Positions 15,613-23,181 of a DNA stretch of 64,000 nucleotides are shown here, one piece after another. Source of the stretch: Acidobacterium sp049965615. Lineage in GTDB: Bacteria; Acidobacteriota; Terriglobia; Terriglobales; Acidobacteriaceae. How positions within the stretch are numbered: position 1 is the first letter of the stretch; each line of letters opens with the position of its first letter. The stretch covers positions 18,213-82,212 of the forward strand of contig JBMFWD010000009.1 in NCBI GenBank assembly GCA_049965615.1. Reading direction: 5' to 3'. Below the pieces are notes generated by a model. It saw only the letters and a program-made list of their open reading frames with translations, was not told where the DNA came from and ran no database searches. The position numbers and the translations under genes were made by a program.

Positions 15613-16950
15613 CTATTTTTGTGGAGCGGAATGGAGCCAGCTTTCGATTCCGCCGGTGAGGCGCAGCAGGTTGAGTTCCGCGCGAGCAACGTTGAGGTTG
15701 GCGTCGAGCATGTCGATGTAGCGCTCGCGTTCCTGAATGTGGGCCTGTTGGGCCTGTTGCGGAGTTACCGGATTGGCGCCGGGTTGTCCTGAGCCGGTCT
15801 TGAGCTCCTGCTCTACGGTGGCGAGCTGGGCCTTTGCCAGCTCTGACTGCAGTTGCGCCACGTGTTGCTGAGCGCGGAGTTCTGTGAGGCTCTGGCCAAG
15901 CTTGAGAATGTTCTCATCCACTTTGTTGAGAGCCTGTTGCGCCTGGGCCTGTGCGTGCACCGCCTTTGCGGCGGATTGGTCGGCCTTGGCCTTTCCGCTG
16001 GCATCAAAGAGCGGAATGGTGATCTGGACTCCTGCGTCGAAGTTGTTGTGCTGGAAATGCTGAAAGTATTCGCTGTAGTTGTTGAACTCAGCAAAGCGGC
16101 TGTACTGCATTCCAAAGGTGAAAAGAGGGCGATGAATCTGCCGTTTGTCTCCCATGGACAGGTAGAACTTGGACTGCGCGTTGGCTTTTGCCGCGGCAAC
16201 GGTGGGGTTCTGGTCTGCCAGGTGGGACGCATTCAGGTGCAGCGCTGAAGTTGCGGGCAGAGGAGGAATGCTGGATTCGATGGATTGAAAATCAGATGGC
16301 TTGAGGCCGGTAAGATGCGCGAGACGGGCGCGCATCAGCGCGGCATCCTGCTGGACGTGGATACGCTTGAGGTCGAGCTGCGCGGAGGTGAGTTGAGCCT
16401 GGAGCAGGGCGCTGCGAGGGTCTACACCGGCCTGCACGCGCTGCTGTTCGATATCGGCCAGGGCGTCAGCGTAGGACTTTTGTTCCCCGAGCGCCTTGAT
16501 TTCTTTCAGATCTGTGTCCAGCTCGATGTAGTCTTCCGCAGTCTCTTTCAGCACCTTGTTACGGATATCTTTGAGCGCGAGCTGGGCGCTGGCTAAAGCC
16601 TTATTTGCTGAACGGATGTAATCCCGCTGCGAAAAGGAGAGTACAAGCGAGTGCCCGCTGACGTTATAAATGGAAGGCTCACCGAGGGGGAAACCGTAGG
16701 AGTATCCAATGTTGGAGCCGAGGTAAAAGCTGGGTATGTAGGCGTCCTTAGCCTCACTGAGCGCGCCTTTGGCCTGCTGTACGTCGGCGGCGCTCATGTG
16801 CACATCCGGGCTATTGCGCAGCGCGAGGTCCGCGGCCTTTGAGAGGGACATTTGCGCGTGGGCGCCGATTGCGACGAGGAGGATCGCCGGCAGGGCGGCG
16901 AGGCCAGCCACACGGAACGGGTTGTCTTGTTTGCGTTTCGCCTTTTGCAT
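15613..16950 (-). CDS. TolC-family outer-membrane channel
   Basis: 445 residues. A signal peptide (AALPAILLVAIGAHAQ) precedes two repeats of the outer-membrane efflux domain (about 40-220 and 250-435) made of long Ala/Gln-rich helices with coiled-coil character, the pattern of TolC/NodT proteins. ATG at 16950 is preferred over the TTG three bases earlier. It is the last gene of a three-gene set (HlyD-type adaptor, TPR protein, TolC-type channel) in which the middle spacing is short. No inner-membrane pump is encoded in the set. Confidence 0.85.
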   Translation of the reverse strand: MQKAKRKQDNPFRVAGLAALPAILLVAIGAHAQMSLSKAADLALRNSPDVHMSAADVQQAKGALSEAKDAYIPSFYLGSNIGYSYGFPLGEPSIYNVSGHSLVLSFSQRDYIRSANKALASAQLALKDIRNKVLKETAEDYIELDTDLKEIKALGEQKSYADALADIEQQRVQAGVDPRSALLQAQLTSAQLDLKRIHVQQDAALMRARLAHLTGLKPSDFQSIESSIPPLPATSALHLNASHLADQNPTVAAAKANAQSKFYLSMGDKRQIHRPLFTFGMQYSRFAEFNNYSEYFQHFQHNNFDAGVQITIPLFDASGKAKADQSAAKAVHAQAQAQQALNKVDENILKLGQSLTELRAQQHVAQLQSELAKAQLATVEQELKTGSGQPGANPVTPQQAQQAHIQERERYIDMLDANLNVARAELNLLRLTGGIESWLHSAPQK

Positions 16951-17001
16951 CAAACCTGATTTTACCGTTGCCGTTAAGACTTCTGAATGAGATGCCGCAT
17001 T

Positions 17002-17970
17002 TCAAGCATGCGGGGAGTAATCGGGTGCAAGGGCCCTGGCTGCGGCGATTTCCTGCTGTGCCTCGGCAGTTTTGCCTTCGCGCTGTAGAAGCCGGGCTAG
17101 TTGTGCATGGACTGCGAATGCCGGGGTGTCCTCGGATTGAGCGGATGAGGCCAGATACTCACGCAGCCATTGCTCCGCCTCTGGCAGATTGCGCTGGGCG
17201 CGGATGAGAATTTGCGCGCCGTAGACGAGCGAGGCGCTGTGATCGCGATCGCTGGCAGCGCCGTTTTCCGCTGCCTTGATCATTTCATCGTAGCGGCCGC
17301 GACGCCGGTAAAAGCTGGCGAGTTCCATCCATGCCTGCGCGGGTTGCGGGGATGCCTTGACGGCGTTTTTCCATTCGCTTTCAGAGAGTGCGTAGTCCCT
17401 CTGGCTTTCGGCGATCTTTGCCAGCAAAGCGTGTGCGTTGGCCGGGGCGATGGTCTGGAGCTTTGCAGTGAGCGCCCGAGCGCGGTCGAGCCCGCCGCCC
17501 AGCAATGATGGGGCCTGCACGTCGAATTCGCCAAGCGCTGCGTAGGCTGCGATGTTGCGCGGGTCGAGTTGGATTGCTGTTTCAAATTCATTGCGGAGCT
17601 TGACTGCCAACCCGAGAGCGGTAAGCCGGTTTGCGGTGCTTGCCCTTCCGCCGTAGGCGCGACCCAGCCAGAGGTGTGCGTTGCTGTCTGACGGTTTAAG
17701 GCGAACGGCCTGCTGGCAGGAGGCGATGGCCCTGTTCCAGTGGTTCTCCTGAATCTGGACGCGGCAGCGGAGCTCGAGCGCGAGTGCGTCGTCAGGGTGC
17801 TCGGTGATGGCGGTGGCGAGCGCATTCAGCGCATCCTGGGCGTGTCCTGTGACGATGTCACGCAGAATGGGATGGGCCAGGCTTGCGGGCAGGGCCATGC
17901 CTGAGGCGCTGGTGAATAACACCATGCAGGCAAGGAGCAGGGAATTGCGAAGTTGGGGGATACGAGACAC
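17002..17970 (-). CDS. Exported tetratricopeptide-repeat protein
   Basis: 322 residues with a signal peptide (LLLACMVLFTSASGMALPA) and at least five TPR-like helix pairs; clear examples are ALATAITEHPDDALALELRC, the unit starting NRAIASCQQAVRLKPSDSNA and the one ending AVKASPQPAQAWMELASFY. Expected to be a periplasmic protein-protein interaction scaffold. It starts with GTG (17970-17968), which overlaps the stop of the HlyD-type gene (TAGTG), so translation is coupled. A TPR protein between adaptor and channel genes is unusual and may be an assembly factor; this is inference. Confidence 0.8.
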   Translation of the reverse strand: MSRIPQLRNSLLLACMVLFTSASGMALPASLAHPILRDIVTGHAQDALNALATAITEHPDDALALELRCRVQIQENHWNRAIASCQQAVRLKPSDSNAHLWLGRAYGGRASTANRLTALGLAVKLRNEFETAIQLDPRNIAAYAALGEFDVQAPSLLGGGLDRARALTAKLQTIAPANAHALLAKIAESQRDYALSESEWKNAVKASPQPAQAWMELASFYRRRGRYDEMIKAAENGAASDRDHSASLVYGAQILIRAQRNLPEAEQWLREYLASSAQSEDTPAFAVHAQLARLLQREGKTAEAQQEIAAARALAPDYSPHA

Positions 17971-19211
17971 TACTGTTCCACTTTGACGGGCAGACCGTCA
18001 CCGAGAGGCTGGCCGTTTGTTGCTCCGAGGGCTACGACCTCTCCGGCTTTGAGGCCGCTTATGATCTGCACATCGGTAAGGTTGAGTTCGCCAACGGTGA
18101 CTGAGGTTCTGCGAAGGGTTCCGTTCACCACGCGATAGACGAAGGATTTGCCTTGCTCGATGTGGAGGGCTTCGCGTGGAACGATGAGAACGTTTTTGAG
18201 ATTGGCGACTGTAACGGTAAGAGTCACGTTTGTGTCGGGGATCAACAGGTCGGGTTTGTTTTCAATGTTGACCAAGGCTTCCCCGACGTAACGCGTGCCG
18301 TAGTTAATGATGGTGGAGGGCATGCGCGCGATGTAGCCCTTCCATGAGATGTTCGGCTTGGCGTCCCAGTGGACGACAACGGGCTGGTTGAGGGCGAGCT
18401 TACCGATTTCGGGCTCGTCGAAGTAGGCCAGCACCTGCATATGATCGAGGTTTGCCACTTCGAGCAGGAGAGCGCCGCCCTGAACGTATTCCGTCTTGGA
18501 AACGGGAATGTTGTACACGGTTCCCGCAAACGGAGCACGGACGTTGCTTTGCGCCAGGACGGCGCTTGCGGCCTCGTAAGCCTGCCTGGCCTGATCGAGA
18601 GCGGCCTTGGCATGGGCCACATCCAGCGGATTTACCTGGGCCTGCTGGCGTTGCTTGAGAACCTGTAACGCGGACTGATCGGCCTGGACGCGCTGCTGCG
18701 CGGCGGTGACTTCGCTGGGAGAGGCGGCGCCTGTGGTTTCGAGCTTCTGGAGCGCGGCGAGGTCAGATTGCGCCTGTGTAAGGTCAATGCGTGTGCTGTT
18801 GATCTGGCCTGTGAGGGCGAGGCGGCTCTCGGCGGGTCCACCTGCGGCTGCCATGTCGTAGCTGGCCTGTGCACCCTTGAGCCCTGCATAGGCGCTGGCG
18901 AGATTGGCCTTTGCCTGGCTGTCATCCATGGTCAGCAGGAGTTCTCCTGCTTTGACCTTTTGACCGGGGTGGACATAAATGTTCTTGATAAGGCCGGGGA
19001 ATGGGGCATGCGCTTCGAAGTTGGTCTTCGGCTCGACTTTTCCATTGGTCGAAACCGTGCTCAGCAGATCACCCATATGAGCGGTGGCGACGCGCACGGG
19101 AAGGTTGCTGCGTAAAAGCATTCTGGCAGCGACAAAAATCAGAATCAGGGCTACGACGAAACCGGTGATGAGGGCTGCCGTGCGGATATTTTGTTTGATA
19201 TGGATGGCCAT
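17970..19211 (-). CDS. HlyD/MacA-type membrane-fusion adaptor of an efflux system
   Basis: 413 residues: an N-terminal membrane anchor (ALITGFVVALILIFVAARML), a biotinyl/lipoyl-like half motif (GLIKNIYVHPGQKVKAGELL), a long alpha-helical hairpin (about 95-205), the second lipoyl half (SNVRAPFAGTVYNI), then beta-barrel and membrane-proximal domains. This is the layout of periplasmic adaptors such as MacA or RND adaptors. It is the first gene of the set with the TPR and TolC-type genes. Its partner pump is not in the set; the ABC pair at 41 kb belongs to a different, ybbA/ybbP-type locus. Confidence 0.87.
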   Translation of the reverse strand: MAIHIKQNIRTAALITGFVVALILIFVAARMLLRSNLPVRVATAHMGDLLSTVSTNGKVEPKTNFEAHAPFPGLIKNIYVHPGQKVKAGELLLTMDDSQAKANLASAYAGLKGAQASYDMAAAGGPAESRLALTGQINSTRIDLTQAQSDLAALQKLETTGAASPSEVTAAQQRVQADQSALQVLKQRQQAQVNPLDVAHAKAALDQARQAYEAASAVLAQSNVRAPFAGTVYNIPVSKTEYVQGGALLLEVANLDHMQVLAYFDEPEIGKLALNQPVVVHWDAKPNISWKGYIARMPSTIINYGTRYVGEALVNIENKPDLLIPDTNVTLTVTVANLKNVLIVPREALHIEQGKSFVYRVVNGTLRRTSVTVGELNLTDVQIISGLKAGEVVALGATNGQPLGDGLPVKVEQ

Positions 19212-19314
19212 GCGGATCGAAGGTCAGTATATAAGACTCAATTGATGTGCTTTAGGAGTCAAAAAAGTATGTATATCGGGATTTGAGTGAAGTTTTGCGA
19301 ACCCGCGGTTGTCC

Positions 19315-19320
19315 TACAAT
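19315..19320 (+). promoter_or_regulatory. -10 box of a probably leaderless queF
   Basis: TACAAT (five of six consensus bases) is followed by six bases and the ATG of queF, so transcription should begin at or next to the start codon. No Shine-Dalgarno is present and no good -35 is seen. Confidence 0.45.
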
Positions 19321-19326
19321 ACGTTT

Positions 19327-19731
19327 ATGCCGACTGGTTATACCGACGACCACGCGAAAGCGGGTCTGGATTTCTCGTTTCCTGCTATCGACACCTGGCA
19401 AAATCAGTTTCCTGCCTATGAGATTCTGATTGACGACCCGGAGTTCACCTCAGTGTGCCCAAAAACCGGGTTGCCTGATTTTGGAACCATCACGCTTCGT
19501 TATATGCCTCGGGAGCGCTGCCTGGAGTTGAAATCGTGGAAGGAGTACCTGTTTGTTTACCGGAACCTGGGGATTTTCCAGGAAAATATCGTGAACCAGG
19601 TGCTCAACGACGTGGTGAAGGCTTGCGATCCGGTGTGGGCCGTGGTGCGGGGCGATTTTCGTCCGCGTGGCGGCATCTCGACGATTGTAGAGGCGCGTTG
19701 GCCTCGTCCGACGGTGTCATCCGGTCAGTAG
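19327..19731 (+). CDS. queF: NADPH-dependent 7-cyano-7-deazaguanine reductase
   Basis: 134 residues, the short (type I) form. It reduces preQ0 to preQ1 in queuosine synthesis. The nucleophile is C44 in TSVCPKTGLPDFG, with the catalytic Asp (D51) in the same motif; LELKSWKEYLFVYRN is the QueF signature and FRPRGGIST the C-terminal substrate-binding region. An upstream TTG at 19309 is in frame but the ATG at 19327 sits six bases after a TACAAT box. No other queuosine gene adjoins it; the two PTPS homologues at 38 kb do not have the QueD-type cysteine motif. Confidence 0.93.
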   Translation: MPTGYTDDHAKAGLDFSFPAIDTWQNQFPAYEILIDDPEFTSVCPKTGLPDFGTITLRYMPRERCLELKSWKEYLFVYRNLGIFQENIVNQVLNDVVKACDPVWAVVRGDFRPRGGISTIVEARWPRPTVSSGQ

Positions 19732-19895
19732 TGTTTTTGCGTAATAAGATTTGCCGTAGCTGACGGCGGTGAACAGCGAGTTGTCTGGCGCATTCGTGGC
19801 GGAGACAGACTCCTCCAGTTCGGGCGCAAGGATTGTGGAAGAGAGGCTTTCCTAGTTAAGAGTATGCGGATCGAAGTGGAAGCGGGTCGCCGGCG

Positions 19896-21089
19896 ATGAA
19901 GGATGTGTGGGCGGCGCTCACGGCAGTCAACTGGGCGATTGCACTGGGGTGGGTATGGCGGACGATGACCGCGCTGCGCTGCCTGCCGCGTATTCCTAAT
20001 TTGACGGAGGGCCGTTTTGCCGCTCCGGAGCGGATGCAGGGGGAAGTTCCCAGCCTGACGGTGATTGTGCCGGCCCGGAATGAGGCGGCGGCGATTGAGT
20101 CTACGCTGGAGTCGTTGCTGGCGCAGACTTTGCCTCTGCGCGTGATTGCCGTGGATGACCGTTCGACGGACGGGACCGGTGAGATTATGGAGCGGGTGGC
20201 GGCGCGTCCGGTGCCGGCGGGTAAGGAACTGACGGTGATCCACGTGACGGAGCTGCCGGAAGGCTGGCTTGGCAAGAACCATGCACTGGCGCTGGCGGCG
20301 CGGCAGGCGACCACTCCCTGGATGCTGTTTACCGATGGTGACGTGCAATTTGCTCCCGAGGCGCTGGCGCGGGCGGTGCACTACGCAGAGAGTGCCGGAG
20401 CCGGGCACTTTGTGATGCTGCCGACGCCGATTCTGCATACGGGCGGAGAGCGCATGATGATGTCGTTTCTGCAGGTGGTGGTGGCGACGGCGGTGAACCT
20501 GTGGCAGATTCCGAACCCGAAGGCGAAGCGCGAGTCGATAGGGGTGGGAGCGTTCAACCTGATCCGGCGGGATGTTTACGACGGGGTGGGCGGTTTTGAG
20601 GCCTTGCGCATGGAAGTGCTGGAAGACGTGCGCCTGGGCTACACGGTGAAGCAGAAGGGTTACCGTCAGGAGGTTGCATTTGGGCCGGGGCTGGCTCAGG
20701 TGCACTGGGCTCCGGGGGCGATGGGGATTGTGAGCAACCTGACGAAGAATGCGTTTGCGGTGTTCCAGTTCCGGTTGCCGTTGCTGCTGGCGGCCTGTGT
20801 GATGCTGACGATGGGCTGCCTGGCGCCGGTGGCGGGATGGTTCGGCTCGGATGCGGCGCGGCTGGCCTGCCTGGTGATCCTGGCGATGCAGTTCCTGATG
20901 TACAGCTATTACCGGCAGTTCTGCGATTTCTCGCGATGGTATTTTGTGACGTTTCCGGTGGCGGGAATGCTGTTTTTGTACAGCATTCTGCGGTCGATGT
21001 GGACGACGCTGCGGCAGGGCGGTGTGATCTGGCGGGGGACGTTCTATCCGCTGCGGGAGCTGCGGCGTTATGCGGGGCCGATCCGGTAG
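19896..21089 (+). CDS. Membrane glycosyltransferase, family 2 (CrtQ/HpnB-like)
   Basis: 397 residues: an N-terminal hydrophobic segment, a GT-A domain with PSLTVIVPARNEAAAIES and AVDDRSTDGTG, the DXD-type metal site in FTDGDVQF, a later acceptor motif LEDVRLGYTVK, and three to four C-terminal membrane helices (from about 290). This layout resembles carotenoid- and hopene-associated glycosyltransferases rather than polysaccharide synthases. A second, similar gene is at 36.6 kb. The acceptor is unknown; an isoprenoid lipid is a guess supported by HpnJ in the window. Confidence 0.75.
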   Translation: MKDVWAALTAVNWAIALGWVWRTMTALRCLPRIPNLTEGRFAAPERMQGEVPSLTVIVPARNEAAAIESTLESLLAQTLPLRVIAVDDRSTDGTGEIMERVAARPVPAGKELTVIHVTELPEGWLGKNHALALAARQATTPWMLFTDGDVQFAPEALARAVHYAESAGAGHFVMLPTPILHTGGERMMMSFLQVVVATAVNLWQIPNPKAKRESIGVGAFNLIRRDVYDGVGGFEALRMEVLEDVRLGYTVKQKGYRQEVAFGPGLAQVHWAPGAMGIVSNLTKNAFAVFQFRLPLLLAACVMLTMGCLAPVAGWFGSDAARLACLVILAMQFLMYSYYRQFCDFSRWYFVTFPVAGMLFLYSILRSMWTTLRQGGVIWRGTFYPLRELRRYAGPIR

Positions 21090-21100
21090 CGGAGCCGGCC

Positions 21101-21122
21101 AGAGCCTCTTAACAGGCCCTAG
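21101..21122. terminator. Imperfect copy of a bidirectional hairpin element with embedded stop codon
   Basis: AGAGCCTC-TTAA-CAGGCCCT lies between two convergent genes and includes the first bases of the minus-strand stop codon (CTA = TAG). The 14-mer TTAACAGGCCCTAG is identical to one at 47391-47404, where the hairpin is perfect. Confidence 0.55.
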
Positions 21123-21685
21123 TTTCTGTATCCGCCCCGGAAGGCGGGGTCGGCGATGGGCATGCGCGACTGGGTGGCGTTGAAGCCCTTGAGCAGTTCC
21201 GGGTTGGGATGGAACTTGCTGTGGCGGGTGCTGGCCACTTCTTTGCGGTGATGCTCCGACGCGGCCAGGTGGAGCTGCTTTGCCGAGGAGAGCAGGATCT
21301 CGGATCGACCGTGGACAGGAAGGACTTTGCCTTGGACTTCCACTTCCTTGCCGATGAATTGCTCAAGGCCGCCTACTTTGGATCGGTTGCGGTCGAGGGT
21401 GACGAAGGCGAAGCGGCAGTCGGCGGCGGCGGTTCTGGGGGAGCAGACGTCGAGGACACGAGTGCCGTCGTCGAGCTGGATTTCCCGGTAAACATGGGCC
21501 TTGACGCAGAGCTTGCGGTGGGGATGGCGGGCGGCGGTGGCCGGGGAGTAGCAACGACGCCCGGCATGGGCGGATGGCGCCACCATCAGGGCGGCGCAGC
21601 CGAGAATCATGAGAAATAACGGGCGCCGATGGCCGGATCGTGCAGAAGCGGACTCGGCAGCCCAAGCGGAGGATTCTCTTTGCAT
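21119..21685 (-). CDS. Secreted protein with OB-fold-like domain, function unknown
   Basis: 188 residues. A signal peptide-like segment (FLMILGCAALMVAPSAHAG) precedes a compact beta-rich domain (about 55-130) with LCVKAHVYREIQLDDGTRVL, a cysteine pair DVCSPRTAAADCRFAFV and EQFIGKEVEVQGKVLPV, the last typical of OB-fold nucleic-acid or ligand-binding exported domains. The tail is His/Arg-rich. The ATG at 21685 has GAGAGG before it and was chosen over a GTG nine codons upstream. I do not recognise the family. Confidence 0.6.
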   Translation of the reverse strand: MQRESSAWAAESASARSGHRRPLFLMILGCAALMVAPSAHAGRRCYSPATAARHPHRKLCVKAHVYREIQLDDGTRVLDVCSPRTAAADCRFAFVTLDRNRSKVGGLEQFIGKEVEVQGKVLPVHGRSEILLSSAKQLHLAASEHHRKEVASTRHSKFHPNPELLKGFNATQSRMPIADPAFRGGYRN

Positions 21686-22079
21686 GAACGCCTCTCTTGA
21701 GGAGGATTTCACTCCGTACAGTAGGCGCAGGAAGAGAGTCCGCCAAGATTACGGTGGTACTGAGGGGTGGTGAAAGCTCGGGAGAGATGGGTGGCTTGCG
21801 GTAGATGCACCCTGCGATTTTTAGACGTTCCGGCTAATGTGTGGTAAGTGCTTTTTTATGTTTGTCTTGTGGGACGTTAGGCTTGGAAGTCTTTTGTTTC
21901 TCATGGCTTACGGGAGGGGGTTAACCCTGCGATTTGATACGGTGTGTGTGGTTTGAATCGTATGGTCCTACGATTTTTTCGTAGTGTAAGGTCGAGATGT
22001 TTTGCGCAGGTGAATGCACCGGTCGAGGAGTTCCAGGACGCTTGGGGCGAAGTGGATGCCCTATTCGCCAATGGAGAAC

Positions 22080-22096
22080 CCCCGGCTATGCCGGGG
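22080..22096. repeat. Palindrome CCCCGGC-TAT-GCCGGGG
   Basis: Seven-base perfect stem with a three-base loop; first of five palindromes in 280 bases. Confidence 0.6.
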
Positions 22097-22198
22097 AGGC
22101 AGCAGAAGTTTGACAATTACGGGAATGGGCGCAGGCTCCTTCAGGCGGGCAATTTGCGTAAGAACCCTATTGCAAAACTCATCGGGCCATCTTTTTCG

Positions 22199-22212
22199 GG
22201 GGCTAAAGCCCC
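22199..22212. repeat. Palindrome GGGGC-TAAA-GCCCC
   Basis: Perfect five-base stem around TAAA. Stem-TAAA-stem palindromes of this form are, to my knowledge, frequent in acidobacterial intergenic DNA. Confidence 0.6.
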
Positions 22213-22236
22213 AGTTCTTTTGCTGCACTTACGGCC

Positions 22237-22248
22237 CGACTAAAGTCG
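22237..22248. repeat. Palindrome CGAC-TAAA-GTCG
   Basis: Same stem-TAAA-stem layout as the palindrome 25 bases upstream, with a different stem sequence, followed by TGCCCTTG. Confidence 0.6.
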
Positions 22249-22310
22249 TGCCCTTGTTACAAAGCCCGCGGCGGGAGACGCAAAAGCGAGCCTGCCGCAG
22301 TGTGCGTTCA

Positions 22311-22327
22311 GGCCCCCTTGAGGGGCC
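22311..22327. repeat. Palindrome GGCCCC-CTTGA-GGGGCC
   Basis: Six-base perfect stem, five-base loop, within the same palindrome cluster. Confidence 0.5.
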
Positions 22328-22339
22328 AATCGCATAAAG

Positions 22340-22358
22340 CCTCCGGCTTTGCCGGAGG
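22340..22358. repeat. Palindrome CCTCCGGC-TTT-GCCGGAGG
   Basis: Eight-base perfect stem with TTT loop; last member of the cluster, 72 bases from the smpB stop. Confidence 0.6.
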
Positions 22359-22429
22359 ATAGTTATTTCCATGGTAGCAATTTGCGGCGGAATTCCCGGC
22401 AAGATTATTGGGGTACGCTGGGGTAGCGA

Positions 22430-22960
22430 TCAGGACTTTTGCCCGCGGGCGATGGCGGCGCGTGCTTCCTTATCGGCCTCGCGCTTGCGCTCGGTTTCGC
22501 GCTTGTCCCAGTCCTGCTTGCCTTTGGCGACGGCGAGCTCGCACTTGACCTTGCCGCGGCGGAAGTAGAGGCGGGTGGGGATGAGCGTGAAGCCCTTCTG
22601 CTGCGTCTTTCCCCATAGTTTTCTAAGTTCCTGCCGGTTGAGGAGTAGCTTGCGGGTGCGGACTGCGTCGTGATTGGAGTAAGAGCCGTGAGAATAGGGT
22701 CCGATGTGGGCGTTGAGAAGGAATGCTTCTCCGTCCTTGATGAGGCCGTAGGCGTCCTTGAGGTTGGCTTTGCCTTCGCGGATGGATTTGACCTCGGTGC
22801 CGCGGAGGGCGACGCCTGCCTCGAAGCGGTCGAGGAGGAAATAGTTGTGGCTGGCCGCGCGGTTGACGGCGGCATCGCGCTCGCCGGATGCGACGGGGTC
22901 GCGAGGCTTGGGCTTGGCGGCTGGAGCGGGCTTGACCTGGATGGTGGAGTGTTTCGACAT
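22430..22960 (-). CDS. smpB: SsrA-binding protein SmpB
   Basis: 176 residues. It binds tmRNA and delivers it to stalled ribosomes for trans-translation. The OB-fold core is clear: NYFLLDRFEAGVALRGTEVK, SIREGKANLKDAY, NAHIGPYSHGSY and the basic C-terminal tail (KGKQDWDKRETERKREADKE) that enters the decoding centre. The N-terminus is about 30 residues longer than the E. coli protein and Pro/Lys/Ala-rich. It is divergent from the secretin gene. The ssrA gene, often close to smpB, was not seen in the adjacent DNA. Confidence 0.96.
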   Translation of the reverse strand: MSKHSTIQVKPAPAAKPKPRDPVASGERDAAVNRAASHNYFLLDRFEAGVALRGTEVKSIREGKANLKDAYGLIKDGEAFLLNAHIGPYSHGSYSNHDAVRTRKLLLNRQELRKLWGKTQQKGFTLIPTRLYFRRGKVKCELAVAKGKQDWDKRETERKREADKEARAAIARGQKS

Positions 22961-23181
22961 GAGAAAGCGAGTGACTCTTCATGTTAGCAGGCGACGGTGA
23001 GGGTTACGCATGCGGAGCGGGGCCGGAAAAGGCTTGGCAAGGTACTATGATGAGAGGCTGCCCGGCGAGTGAGGAGAGCGCGGATTGCAATCCTGACGGC
23101 CAAGCAGAATCAAGGCATTGGTGGCCCGGCAATTTCGCAGGGAAGGCAACGACCGTGCAATTGAAAGCAGGAGCGGACAGC

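Larger units (their letters stand above)
21686..22429. other. Palindrome-rich intergenic island
   Basis: 744 bases with no convincing gene. The left part (21.7-21.95 kb) is locally AT-richer than the rest of the window. The right part is packed with short GC-rich palindromes, listed separately. A 99-codon open frame (21944-22243) crosses three of the palindromes and is not believed to be coding. No tmRNA or tRNA could be recognised. Confidence 0.6.

Noticed and set aside
19212..19326. preQ1 riboswitch in front of queF
   Set aside because: The short gap has neither the conserved hairpin nor the A-rich tail of preQ1 aptamers, and the -10 box leaves no leader.
21944..22243. 99-codon open frame in the palindrome island
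   Set aside because: It runs across three palindromes, matches no family and lacks a ribosome site.
21713..22429. tmRNA gene next to smpB
   Set aside because: No paired tRNA-like ends, tag-peptide frame or CCA end could be found.
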